Under the pieces are notes generated by a model. It worked only from the letters and a program-made list of their open reading frames with translations, did no database searches and had not been told where the DNA came from. DNA of 64,000 nucleotides, from the NCBI GenBank assembly GCA_031216915.1, contig CM062289.1:245335187-245399186 (forward strand), read 5' to 3'. This DNA comes from Pictodentalium vernedei (lineage: Eukaryota > Mollusca > Scaphopoda > Dentaliida > Dentaliidae). Made by a program: the position numbers and the translations under genes. The first letter of the stretch is position 1. The number at the start of each line of letters is the position of its first letter. This document shows, piece by piece, positions 23,461-35,028 of this stretch.

Positions 23461-25602
23461 TAGCTTAACTTGACAAAGTCAAGATAAGCTATTGCCATCA
23501 CGCATGCGGAAGTCTGTGAGTCTGTCCACATTTTCCTTTAGCACAGGCTACACCCCGTAGTTCTTCACTTGTCTGATCGTCACGAAATTTCATATGCAGG
23601 TTTGGGGTCATGTCTAGATGAGAACGTCCCCTTTTGGTCCTGATCGGTCAACTGGTATGGCTGCCCGAGCCCAAAACCCGAAAACCATTAGCACAGTCTA
23701 CAGGTCGTATTTATGAAGAGATTTCATTGTAACTTGGTAGGATGTCTCTGTATAATGCCTAGATGAGAACGTCCCCTTTTGGTCATGATCTGTCAATCGT
23801 GATGGCTGCCCAAGCCCGAAACCCCAAAAGTTTTAGCACAGTCTGCAGGTCATGTTTAATATGGAGGGATTTCATTGTAACTTTGTAGGATGACTCTGTA
23901 TGATGTCTAAAGGAGAATTTCCCCATTTGGGCACGATCTGTCAACTGTGACGACTGCCCGAGCCCAAAACCCAAAAACATTTAGCACAGTCTACAGGTCA
24001 TATTTATGGAGGGATTTCATTGTAACTTGGTAGGTTGACTTCATATAATGTCTAGATGAGAAAGTCCCCGTTTGGAAGTGATTGGGCCACTGTGACGGCT
24101 ACAGGATCCCAAAGCCAGAAAACCTTTAGCACAGTCTACAGGTCATATTTATGAAGGGATTTCATTGTACCTTGGTAGGATGACTCCAAATAATGTCTAG
24201 ATGAGAACATCCCCTTTTGGTTGCGATCATGCAGCCTTGATGGATACCCGAGCCCAAAAATCTTTAGCATAGTCTTATAAGTCGTATTTATGGAAGGATT
24301 TCATTGTAACTTGTTAGGTTGACTCAATATAATGCCTACATGAAAACATCCCCTTTTGGTCATGATTGGTCAACTGTGACCGCTACAGGGGTCCGAAAAC
24401 CTTGAGCACAGTCTACAGGTCATATTTATGAAGGGATTTCATTGTAACTTCGTAGGATCACTCCAGATGAGAATGTCCTCTTTTGGTTGTGTTCATTCAA
24501 CCAAGATGGCTGCCTGAGCCCAAAGCCCGAAAACCTTTTGCACAGTCTACAGGTCATATTTATAAAGGGATTTCATTGTAATTTGGTAGGTTGACTTCAT
24601 ATAATGTCTAGATGAAAACCTCTCCTTTTGGACGCAATTGGGCAACTGTGACGGCAACAGGGGCCCGAAAACCTTAGGATGGTCTAGAGGTCATATTTAT
24701 GAAGGGATTTCATTGTAACTTGGTAGGATGTCTCCAAATAATGTCTAGAAGAGAACGTCCCCTTTTGATCGCGATCATTCAGTCTTGATGGCTGCCCAAG
24801 CCCAAAACCCAAAAACCTTTAGCATAGTCTACAGGTCGTATTTATGGAAGGATTTCATTGTAACTTGTTAGGTTGATTCCATATAATGCCTAGATGATGA
24901 CATCCCCTTTTAGTCGTGTTTGGTCAACTCTGATGGCTTCAGGGGCCCGAAAACCTTGAGCACAGTGTACAGGTCATATATATGAAGGGATTTCATTGTA
25001 ACTTCGTAGGATCTCTCCAGATTATGCCCAGATGACAACCCCCTGTTTTGGTCGCGATCATTCAACCATGATGGCTTCCCGAGCCCAAAACCCCCAAAAA
25101 ATTTAGTACAGACTACAGGTCGTATTTGTGAAGGTATTTTATTGTAACTTAGTAGAATGACTCAGTATAATGTCGAGATGAGGACATCCCCCTTTTAGTT
25201 GCAATCGGTCTACCGTCATGGCTACACAGGTCTGAAGCCCAAAAACCTTTAGCACAGTCTACAGGCCATATTTATGAAGGGATATCAATGTAACTTGATA
25301 GGATTACTCATTTTGGAATAATTTCACTGTAACTTGGTAACTTTCATTGACATACGTTAACTGGAGGGCCACATACATTAACTGTGAGGTCATATTAACC
25401 CACCCCTCATCTCTTTAGTACAGTGTACACCTCATATTAATTTTATTAAAAACATAGCAAACAGGGAACAGAAATTAACATATTCCCAATTATCACAATT
25501 CTTGTCTTATTTCATAATCCTTTCATAAACATTGAACATTATCCTTTTCATCAAACCCAACACACAGACAAGTTAAGCTACAGTGTCATTGACACTTTCA
25601 TT
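23461..25602 (+). mobile_element. HINE-type element (TAGCTTAACTTGACAAAG family)
   Basis: The 5' end TAGCTTAACTTGACAAAG folds with its own TCAAGATAAGCTA. About twelve monomers of 140-148 bp follow, each with TTAGCACAGTCTACAGGTC and GGATTTCATTGTAACTTGG. The 3' end has ACAAGTTAAGCTA (inverted partner), then AGTGTCA-T-TGACACT and TTCATT. The family is the same as 62698-63367 and shares its 3' end with 38485-40287 and 58044-60215. Confidence 0.75.
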
Positions 25603-26011
25603 AAAGTTTGACCTGGAAAAGCCCAGGAATTTTTTTATTGGTTACAATGAACAACATTTTAACAATATAGCTCTGCTATGGGCCCCCGATTTTCTAAATT
25701 CTCTTCTTGCCAAATGCTAAACAAGTTTTGTTTTTATCATTACCTTCTGCTATGCAGCAACATGTGTCTCTACCTGATTAGATTTAAACTCGTCATCCTT
25801 AAATTTTTTATCATAAAAAATTGTTTAGTAGCAACATTGCAAGGCAATGATACGTATGTTGTCCCTTCCTTTTTCTGTAGTTTACTCATTGATTCATTAC
25901 AGGAGATCTGTGGACGAGTCTTGTGTCTAATGATAAATTTGGATTCCCATACAAGTGACAATATTGATACTCTGTGGAGAGTCTCGGCCCACCCTCGCTC
26001 AGTTTTCTTGT
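25603..26011. other. Unassigned AT-rich sequence
   Basis: A 140-codon + strand frame (25678-26100) crosses this stretch and runs into the next HINE. Its sequence resembles no family I know and its end is repeat-derived, so I do not call a gene. Confidence 0.35.
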
Positions 26012-27238
26012 TAGCTCATCCATCTGAAAGTGATCACTCTTCGTCCATCACGAAGGTAGTGTTTGAGTCTACTCCCAAATTTCTGGACCAATTTAAATAA
26101 AATGCCATGTGAATGGTGACTGGGGAGGGGCAATTCAGTTTTGTTAAAAATGATGTGCTACACCCTCAATGAAGAGTGGTGTGGTAAAAGAAAATCTCAA
26201 TCTCAGTAGATGGAATAACTTAGTATGTAGTATTCAGCTTTCTATTGAGGTGTTCACTAAAGTTTGCGGGGCAATATTTCAAGTTCTGGGAGGGCCAAAA
26301 TTTTTGGCCCTACCCAAAATTTCTATTCAGAACCAATAAGCCAATTTAAACCAAATTTGGTATGACTATGTGGTATTAATGACTCATAAATACTTATTTC
26401 ATTCGAAAATCTAGAAAATATTTCATATGTTCATATATTCAAAACCACATGGAACAGAGAACTGTTATTTGGTATGAAACAAAAAATTGCATTTGGTTGT
26501 GTTATAGAGCCCTATAGGATATCAAAAAAATGCCGAATCGGCCTGTTTTCAAAAGTTAAAAAAAATCTTCTCCAGATGCACTAGTCAGAATCTTTTGATA
26601 TTTGATATTCAACATGCTTAGGAGGATGCAATTCTAGTTTGGTCGAATCAAGTCCCAAGTTTATGTTTGGGCTCCATGCAGAAGCATGAATTTTAAACTC
26701 TTGCTATATGAGGAATATTGTTTGGAAGTCTTCTTCCAATCCACCTATTAGAATCTTTTGATATTCTGTATACAGGATCTTTATAGGGATAAGATCCAAG
26801 TTTGTTCAAATCTGATGCCTGGGTTCATATTTGGGGTCCGTATCTGAGCCCACATTTTAACTTAGTGTAATAAATCTACTCTTTGTAGGTTTTAACTAAG
26901 TGTAATAAATCTACTCTTTGTCCACTTGTAACAATCTTTTGATATTTTTATTAAGCATCCTTATAGGGATCAGATTCAAGTTTGTTCAAATCAAGTCCCT
27001 GGGTTCATATTTGGGCTCTCATTAGGAGCCCCAAATTTTAACATGGAGCTATAAGAAGAATACTCTTTGAACATCTTCTGATCTAACAGTCAGGTTCTTC
27101 TGATGTTTGGTCTACAGCATCTTTGTGGGGGCAGTTCATATTTGGGCTCCTTCTAACAGCACAAATTTTAACTTGCCAATATATGAGGAAAATTCTTTAA
27201 AAAATCTTCTTGTTCAGTTCCAAGTCAAAATCTTTTAA

Positions 27239-27462
27239 CCCTTTACCTAACATGGAAAGCAGACGGCACTTGCAAAAAAAATTCTTGAACAACTATTTTT
27301 TCCATTTTTTTTCAAAAACATAGGTTATGACCCCTCATTGGAACGAGCTCGATGAGCTCGTTCCAATGATGGGTCATAACCTATGTTTTTGAGATAAGAA
27401 AATTAATTGGCAATTTTTTAGAATAGCACTGTCCGGTTTTGGCCGTTACGATGGGTAAAGGG
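27239..27462. mobile_element. Palindromic MITE, piggyBac-like (copy 3)
   Basis: It is flanked by TTAA on both sides (27235-27238, 27463-27466). It starts CCCTTTACCTAACATGG and ends ACGATGGGTAAAGGG. The core is a hairpin around GGAACGAGCTCGATGAGCTC. It interrupts a HINE monomer (AATCTTT|TTAA ... TGTTTG). Confidence 0.78.
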
Positions 27463-27690
27463 TTAATGTTTGTTATACAGAATTCTTTAATAGGTGGGTC
27501 TTATTCAGATTTGTTTAAATGAAGTACCTGGGTTCATATCCGGTCTGCTTGCAGGAGTCCACAAAAAATTCTTAAATCTTTTGATCCACCAGTCAGAATC
27601 ATTTGATATTTGGTATACAGACCCAAGTTCATATCTGGGCTCTCAATATGGGGAATCTGAATTTTAACTTAGTGCAATATGAGTGTAATT

Positions 27691-30454
27691 ATACCCCCGC
27701 TTCGAAGAAGTGGGGGCTATATAGGAATCGCCCTGTACGTCCGTCCGTCCGTCCGTCGGTCCATCCGTCCGTACGTCCGTCCGTACGTCTTTCCGGACAT
27801 GAAATTCTTGTGTGCGCAACTCCTCCTACATTTATGAATCAATTTGGACAAAACTTTTCAGACATCATCACTACTAAGTGAACATGCGCATATTCCAAGA
27901 TTTTTGATCTGCGACAATTTTAACCAGGTTTTCTCCCTTTGACTTAGATTTATTGTGTCTTTCCATCCGAACAAATTCTTGTGTGCGCAACTCCTCCTAC
28001 ATTAATGAACCGATTTTGATGAAACCTTTCAAACATCATCTCTACTAAGTGAACATGTGCATATTCCAAACTTTTTAATCTGCGACAATTTTAACCAGGT
28101 TATCTCTCTTGAACTTTGATTTAATATGGGTTTCTACATGAAATTCTTGTGTGCGCAACTCCTCCTACATTTATCAAATCAATCAATTTGGACAAAACTT
28201 TTCAGACATCATCACTACTAATTGAACATGCGCATATTCCAAGATTTTTGATCTGTGACAATTTTAACCAGGTTATCTCCCTTTGACTTAGATTTATTAT
28301 GTTTTTCCATTCGAACAAATTCTTGTGTGCGCAACTCCTCCTACATTAATGAACCGATTTTGATGAAACCTTTCAAACATCATCTCTACTAAGTGAACAT
28401 GTGCATATTCCAAACTTTTTGATCTGCGACAATTTTAACCAGGTTATCTCTCTTGAACTTTGATTTAATATGGGTTTCGGCATGAAATTCTTGTGTGCAC
28501 AACTCCTCCTACATTTATCAATCAATTTGGACGAAAGTTTACAGACATCATCACTACTAAGTGAACATGCGCATATTCCAAAATTTTTGAGCTGTGGCAA
28601 TTTTAACTAGGTTATCTCCCTTTAACTTAGATTTATTATGGGTTTCTACATGAAATTCTTGTGCGTGCAACTCCTCCTACATTTATCAATCAATTTGGAC
28701 AAAACTTTTCAGACATCATCACTACTAAGTGAACATGCGCATATTCCAAGATTTTTGATCTGCGACAATTTTAACCAGGTTTTCTCCCTTTGACTTAGAT
28801 TTATTGTGTCTTTCCATCCGAACAAATTCTTGTGTGCGCAACTCCTCCTACATTAATGAACCGATTTTGATGAAACCTTTCAAACATCATCTCTACTAAG
28901 TGAACATGTGCATATTCCAAACTTTTTAATCTGCGACAATTTTAACCAGGTTATCTCTCTTGAACTTTGATTTAATATGGGTTTCTACATGAAATTCTTG
29001 TGTGCGCAACTCCTCCTACATTTATCAATCAATTTGGACAAAACTTTTCAGACATCATCACTACTAATTGAACATGCGCATATTCCAAGATTTTTGATCT
29101 GTGACAATTTTAACCAGGTTATCTCCCTTTGACTTAGATTTATTATGTTTTTCCGTTCAAACAAATTCTTGTGTGCGCAACTCCTCCTACATTAATGAAC
29201 CGATTTTGATGAACCCTTTCAAACATCATCTCTACTAAGTGAACATGTGCATATTCCAAACTTTTTGATCTGCGACAATTTTAACCAGGTTATCTCTCTT
29301 GAACTTTGATTTAATATGGGTTTCGGCATGAAATTCTTGTGTGCGCAACTCCTCCTACATTTATCAATCAATTTGGACGAGAGTTTACAGACATCATCAC
29401 TACTAAGTGAACATGCGCATATTCCAAAATTTTTGAGCTGTGGCAATTTTAACTAGGTTATCTCCCTTTAACTTAGATTTATTATGGGTTTCTACATGAA
29501 ATTCTTGTGCGTGCAACTCCTCCTACATTTATCAATCAATTTGGACAAAACTTTTCAGACATCATCACTACTAAGTGAACATGCGCATATTCCAAGATTT
29601 TTGATCTGCGACAATTTTAACCAGGTTATCTCCCTTTGACTTAGATTTATTATGTATTTCCGTTCGAACAAATTCTTGTGTGCGCAACTCCTCCTACATT
29701 AATGAACCGATTTTGATGAAACCTTTCAAACATCATCTCTACTAAGTGAACATGTGCATATTCCAAACTTTTTGATCTGCGACAATTTTAACCAGGTTAT
29801 CTCTCTTGAACTTTGATTTAATATGGGTTTCTGCATGAAATTCTTGTGTGCGCAACTCCTCCTACATTTATCAATCAATTTGGACAAAAGTTTACAGACA
29901 TCATCACTACTAAGTAAACATGCGCATATTCCAAAATTTTTGAGCTGTGGCAATTTTAACTAGGTTATCTCCCTTTAACCTAGATTTATTATGGGTTTCT
30001 ACATGAAATTCTTGTGCGTGCAACTCCTCCTACATTTATCAATCAATTTTGACGAAACCTTTCAAACATTATCACAACTAAGTGAACATACGCATATTCC
30101 CAAATTTTTGATCTGCGACAATTTTAACCAGGTTATCTCCCTTTAACTTGGATTTATTATGGGTTTTCAAATGGGATTCTTGTGTGTGCAACTCCTCCTA
30201 CATTAATGAACCGATTTTGCATACATGTTGCACATTGTAAATGTGTTTTTCCAAATGTAAACCATATATGTGTGGGCTCTTTAAGTATTCAGTGCTGTTC
30301 TGTGGAAGGCCATATGCAAATACAAATTTCAACAACAAAAAATGATCTTTATGTATACATTTCCTTATGGCCTTCGCCTACATGATCAGAAGTGCATTCC
30401 TCTAAAAACCCAAAGCGGGGGTATTAATCACCTTCAGTGATAGTTCTAGTTTTT
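27691..30454 (+). mobile_element. HINE-type element (ATACCCCCGCTTC family) with higher-order repeats
   Basis: The 5' hairpin ACCCCCGCTTC-GAA-GAAGTGGGGG is followed by (GTCC)n at 27739-27790. About fourteen monomers of roughly 169 bp follow (ATTCTTGTGTGCGCAACTCC ... CATATTCCAA ... TTTTAACCAGGTTATC). The 3' end is AAAGCGGGGGTATT (inverted partner), an ATCAC-CTTCA-GTGAT hairpin and AGTTCTAGTTTTT. Two blocks 846 bp apart (about 27.8-28.6 and 28.65-29.5 kb) are nearly identical, a higher-order unit of five monomers. Confidence 0.8.
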
Positions 30455-30579
30455 AAAAAATTTCTTATTCTGATCCACTAGTCAGAATCGGTTGATACTT
30501 GGTATATGAAATCATCAGTGAGGTCAGATTCAGGTTTGCTCATATCAAGTGCTTACAAATCAGGCATTCAATCATCTTA

Positions 30580-30757
30580 AAACTCTGTTTTACTGGTAAA
30601 ATAAGACCCAGTCACCAGTGTTTAGGGTGGAAGTCCTCTAAAAGGGGCAACATAGGTATAAACGATTAAATAAACTTTACTTTATCCCCATGTTGCAGTC
30701 ACTGTTAGCTATTCTGCAGAAATATGTGGCCTTAAACACCAATAAATAAATAAATCA
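30580..30757 (+). mobile_element. SINE 3' body
   Basis: CTCTGTTTTACTGGTAAAAT, AGACCCAGTCACCAGTGTTT, AAAAGGGGCAACATAGG, ATATGTGGCCTTAAACACC and an AATAAATAAATAAA tail: the same body as 3877-4072, 5'-truncated. Confidence 0.65.
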
Positions 30758-30892
30758 CTTCATTCTGCGGAAATTGGTAATTTTCTGTTTCTGAGAAGTA
30801 TTTGTAATAACACAATTTCCGTGTGGGAACTCAGATGTTTGTTCTATTAAACCACTGCCCCAATCAAGAAAATAATAAGCGACGAATTATTG

Positions 30893-31168
30893 TTAAAGAG
30901 ACCTCCGTAAATCACTGTGAAGAATCAGTGGGCCTTTTGTCATGTGAGTGTTTTTAGTCTGCTTGAGGCCTGTTACATTCTCCAAAGACAAACAACAGTC
31001 TTTACAACTATAAACGTGTGTAGGGAAAGCGTCGTGTAGAGTAAAACCCAATCCGATCATGTGCAACTCGTGACCTTTTATCAGAGGTTTGATGGAACAT
31101 TCAAATACCATTACACTCTGGACGCGATGCAGCCTATGCTTTGGGGATTCTCGCAAAAATGGTTGCAA
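30893..31168 (-). pseudogene. Possible C2H2 zinc-finger remnant
   Basis: A 91-codon minus-strand frame contains YSCKDCCLSLENVTGLKQ and, after it, TKNTHMTKGP. The spacing C-x2-C-x12-(T)-x3-H fits a C2H2 finger in which the first zinc-binding His is replaced by Thr. Only one finger is visible, with no exon context. It may be chance or a decayed zinc-finger or transposon protein; I do not claim a function. Confidence 0.2.
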
Positions 31169-32159
31169 GAATCCATACCTGCTGTGAGTGTGTCAGGATC
31201 CCATGTGGCCACCATGGATGAACCCGTGTTTTTTAACTGATAACATGTTAACCCATTACCCAACACAGGTTTTTAATTTTAAAAACATCAACTGATTTTT
31301 TATTTTTAATAAACATTATTTACCAATAAAACCTTAAAAATAGTGACGGCCATATTTGTATAATTTATTGACAAAGTGGCAGGATATTTTCAGATCATGT
31401 TAGCCTTGTATTGGTTAATTTGCTGCCTCTAAGTTAGTTAACAGGATAATTGTTGCAATTCTTTTCATGCGAATCCTAAAAGAGGTGCACCATGAATCTA
31501 CATGGATTCTCTCGGATTGTTGTCGAAATATAAGCCCTGGGCTGTTATGATTATAACAATAATATGAGTTTGGAGGGATGTTAATAAACCGGAACGCCCG
31601 ACAAAATCATGTTATTACTATTTTTTACCTGACTGGAAGCAGTTAATGCATTTTATTTTCATTAACAGCCACCGCCTGCTTCCGGTTGAAATATGCCATG
31701 AATTACTGAGTTTTGCCGCTCATGAATATACTACGGAACACCTGCTAAAGTGGTAATAATACGTTGTAATTAACTATTTTCATTTCCGTTAGCAAATGTG
31801 ACATTGTGGTTGTTGTATTTAACCATCGTCACACTGACGCCAATATACTGAAATTTCAAGCAGCCAATTTTTCCCGTAATGCAACCACTTCAGTCTTAAT
31901 GTCAGTGTTAATGTGGTCTGTCAAACAAATTGAATTGCTTCAGTTCCTAGTTGTCACGTGAGAAAATTTTTCACCTTGAGATTTTGATATTTTTACATCA
32001 GTGTACAAAGGGGTAAATTGAGATTTGTTGTCAAATTGACTCAAATATTGACAATAAACACCAATTCACAGCCAAAACATAAACTCCCTTGTGATTTTAA
32101 TTTGCAGGTTGTACTCGCGGAAAAGTTACTGGCAACATGGTGTTAAATTTGGAAACAGG
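31169..32159. other. Unassigned AT-rich sequence
   Basis: At about 31248 TTAACCCATTACCCAACAC resembles the left end of the TTAA MITE family, but no matching right end follows. No gene is visible. Confidence 0.4.
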
Positions 32160-32535
32160 TCGAACATACCTACAACAAATCCTCGAGATACCATTGCGTG
32201 TAATGTGTCAATGCTGTTACACACATTTGCAAACCACAAACGAAAATCGTTACCTGTAACAAATCAGCTCGCATTGTGTGCACTGTGTCGAGGCTGATAC
32301 ACATATTTGTCAACTTAGAACGAAAATCATTACCTCCAACAAATCATAGAGCTTTTATTGCGTGCATTGTGCCAAGTTTGTTACATGCAAATTCAGAAAA
32401 CTGAGAATGAAGATCGTGACATTCACCATATCTTGGGCATCGAACTGCATGCACTGTGTTGATTATGCTACAATGTTACAAACTGAGAATGAAAATCTTA
32501 AACTTCAACAAATTATAGAGCGAGCACTGCGTTAG
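32160..32535. repeat. Degenerate tandem repeat, period about 80-87 bp
   Basis: Four to five copies of a unit containing AACGAAAATCRTTACC, CAACAAATC.AGAGC and GCGTGCATTGTGTCAA occur (motif starts near 32238, 32318, 32405 and 32486). Origin unknown. Confidence 0.55.
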
Positions 32536-32930
32536 GGTTGTTAGACCCAATATGGTAAAGTAATGATAAGAGATTTTTCTTCTCTCTTTTGGATTTTGAC
32601 ATCTCGTGATCGTCTGATGAGTGGCGAATCCAGGGTTCTGTCTTGAGGGTCATGATGTGAAGAATTAATCGTCGAGCACGAGTGAGTAATCTACTCTGCG
32701 GGTTCCTGAGCCCTCCCCTGAGAAAATGGAATGTGAGTGTGACACTTCGGCAACTTCTTTGTACATGACAGAAGGTTACCTATTATCGCAATTTTGTGCA
32801 GACACGTTCAAATTTTGTAAAAGGAGGTGCTCATTTTTTGCTGCCTTCTTGGGATTTAGCTGCGCAGGTGATCTAGCTGTATTCATGGGGCACGGTTTTA
32901 CCCACAATAACACATAGAAATCCATTGCTA
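32536..32930. other. Unassigned non-coding
   Basis: A short frame at 32726-32917 has no recognisable features. Nothing else is visible. Confidence 0.35.
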
Positions 32931-32932
32931 CC

Positions 32933-33225
32933 GATGGGAGAGCGGTAGCTCATTGGTTAAAGCATTGAATTTAAAACCGAATGGTCAAAGGGTTGATCCT
33001 GATCCGCGCTATCCTTGCTGTGTCCTTCGGCAAGACCCCTAATCCGATTGGCGACACGGTGATGCTGTGTAGTAAGGCATACTGCACGTCAATGGCAATT
33101 GCTCAGTGGTTCTCTCCATGTACTTTGGCTTCTGCCACCAACGAACTATCTGACCCGATGTGGCACTGGCTGTTGATAGTATCGTTAAACCAGCAGACAA
33201 GCAAACAAATTACTCTCATCTGCCT
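32933..33225 (+). mobile_element. tRNA-headed SINE
   Basis: Box A-like GGTAGCTCATTGGTTAAAGC and box B-like AAGGGTTGATCCTGATC are spaced as in a tRNA. The shared body follows (TGTGTCCTTCGGCAAGACCC, GTGATGCTGTGTAGTAAGGC, TGGTTCTCTCC). The AATAAA tail is lost or replaced. The 183-codon frame running through it (32981-33532) is a SINE by-product. Confidence 0.65.
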
Positions 33226-33587
33226 AATAATTATAGTGTCGACACCACCATTAATTTGGGAGAAAAAATCCCAGCAATCACTTTTTGGCAGTGATGAACA
33301 CAGGGAAAATGCCATGACTATTTTTTTTTCCAATCAATATCCCGGGCTTCACTATTCAGTCATCACTACTATTTGGCAGGTAAGAGTGGTAGTGGATGTC
33401 CCAGGTGTTGTTGCACGTAATACCGTGTCCCCAGACCCGAGTTATAAAAAAAATAGGAAGAGGAGAGCGCAGGACCCGCCCATGGTGATGTCTCTCTCTT
33501 TAATCCTTGTCTTACAAACTGCAAATATTTAAACCTTATCCATTCTTAAATTGAAATCCGCAGTCACTGCTTACAATTTTGAAGTAA

Positions 33588-34140
33588 CGACATCTCGGTG
33601 GGAACCCTGGTAAGTGGAGCAGTGCTTTTCACTGTGGTAAGCGAGTTCTGCTTTACAGTAAAATAGGACCTGGGAACAACGCATGGTATGGAAGTCCTCT
33701 AAAGTTGGCAGCATAGGTATAAACGGTCGGCTAAGCGTGACTTCACTCCTTTGTTGCGGCCATAAGATTTGTGGTCAAAGATGCTGAGAATGAGCTTAAA
33801 CACCAATAAAATAAAGTAACGCCATAATTATGACGTCAAATTCATTATCAGTTCTCAGGATCTCCCGCTCATTCGTTGATGTTTATTCTTTCTGTCCATT
33901 CTGTATCTACATTCCCAGTGGGAACTCCGAGAAATGGAGCAGGTGCTTGTTTACATTGGTAATCCAGTTTTGCCTCACTGTAAAATAGGACCCGGAACCA
34001 ATGCCTGGGGTGGAAATGCTATTAAGTGGGCATCAGAGGTATAAAAGATTGGCTAATCTTGACTTCATACTTATGTTGAGATCATGATATAGCCAAAGAT
34101 GCTGAAAGTGACCTTGAAGCTTGAACACCAGTAAATAAAC
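33588..34140 (+). mobile_element. Two SINE bodies in tandem
   Basis: Two diverged copies (about 33588-33818 and 33908-34140) share TGGGAACYCYG, GTAAAATAGGACC, GGTATAAACGGTYGGCTAA and end CTTAAACACCAATAAAATAA or similar. A third start (CGTGGGAACCCCTGG) follows at 34150. Neither has Pol III boxes. Confidence 0.55.
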
Positions 34141-34202
34141 TACGCGTTGAACCCTCGTGGGAACCCCTGGAACTGAAACATTGCTTGTTTACGATTTACT
34201 CT

Positions 34203-34545
34203 TATTAATTTATTTATTGGTGTTTAAGGTCACATACTTCTGCACAATTGCTAATCGTGACCGTGATAGTTTTGCAGGTGCAGGAAGCCGGAGTACCCGG
34301 AGAGAACCATCGAGCAACGATGAGCAACTGTCAGCTCCTCAACATTCTAACTCGGTTCAAGCTCTACTCAAGCAGGGTTACAGTGGTTGAAGACATGTGC
34401 ACCATCGACCCAGTCACCAAACGCTTGTGGTGGAAGTCCTCTAAAATGGGCAACATGGGTGTAAACGATTGACTAGACTTTTTCTCCATGTTCCAGTCAC
34501 AGTTAGCTATTGTGCAGAAATATGTGACCTAAAACACCAATAAAT
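34203..34545. mobile_element. Two SINE 3' ends joined in opposite orientation
   Basis: 34203-34412 is the reverse complement of the 36392 SINE body (TTTATTGGTGTTTAAGGTCA, GAGAGAACCATCGAGCAACG, AGCTGACAG reversed). From 34413 a forward body follows (CCAGTCACCAAACGC, AAAATGGGCAACATGGG, ACACCAATAAATAAA). It is either one insertion into another or a rearrangement. Confidence 0.6.
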
Positions 34546-35028
34546 AAAACGTATTTACGCATTAAAGGATTGTGGATAATTTGGGTTGAGATGATGTTAA
34601 GGGTATTGCCTAGAATTTTGTAATTCCCCCGTTTGCTGATCACCTTTTGGAAATTAGGCAGGAGTGTAACTTCTGGGGGTGGAGTGTGATACTCCCCTCC
34701 TCCAAAAAAATCTCCCGATCATGGGTTTCAACGGGCAGAGGTTGGGCAAGAAATTATGAAATGCCAAGTTGGGCAGACGTCCTTGCATGCCCGGCGAAAA
34801 TATACACACGCTTTGGAGTACTTAGTTGGGCAAAATACCTCTTGCCCGACAGAATTCCACACCCAGGAAGAAAGGTAACTAATAACAAATGAATTTTATG
34901 ACCATGACCCATTGAAAGTGCCCAGATGGCAGAGCATCTCTTCCCAACAGGTATATAATCGACATCACTGTCGTAAAACTTTAATATAAATTCCCTGCCT
35001 TGTGAGCTGGCCATGTAAGTATTTTATC

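Larger units (their letters stand above)
26012..30560 (+). mobile_element. HINE-type element carrying two nested insertions
   Basis: The degraded head TAGCTCATCCATCTGAAAG ... TGATCAC with TTCGTCCATC resembles 20301. Monomers (CAGATTCAAGTTTGTTCAAATC, TTTGGGCTC, GATATTTGGTATAC) continue to about 30550. Inserted into them are the TTAA MITE 27239-27462 and the HINE 27691-30454; on both sides the interrupted monomer resumes. Its own 3' end is not recognisable, a SINE piece follows at 30580. Confidence 0.55.

Noticed and set aside
28373-29953. Three near-identical 75-codon minus-strand frames
   Set aside because: The identity comes from the 846-bp higher-order DNA repeat, not from selection on protein; they run antisense through the HINE.
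32981-33532. 183-codon open frame on the + strand
   Set aside because: Its first third is the SINE at 32933-33225 read as protein; the rest has low protein character and no known motif.
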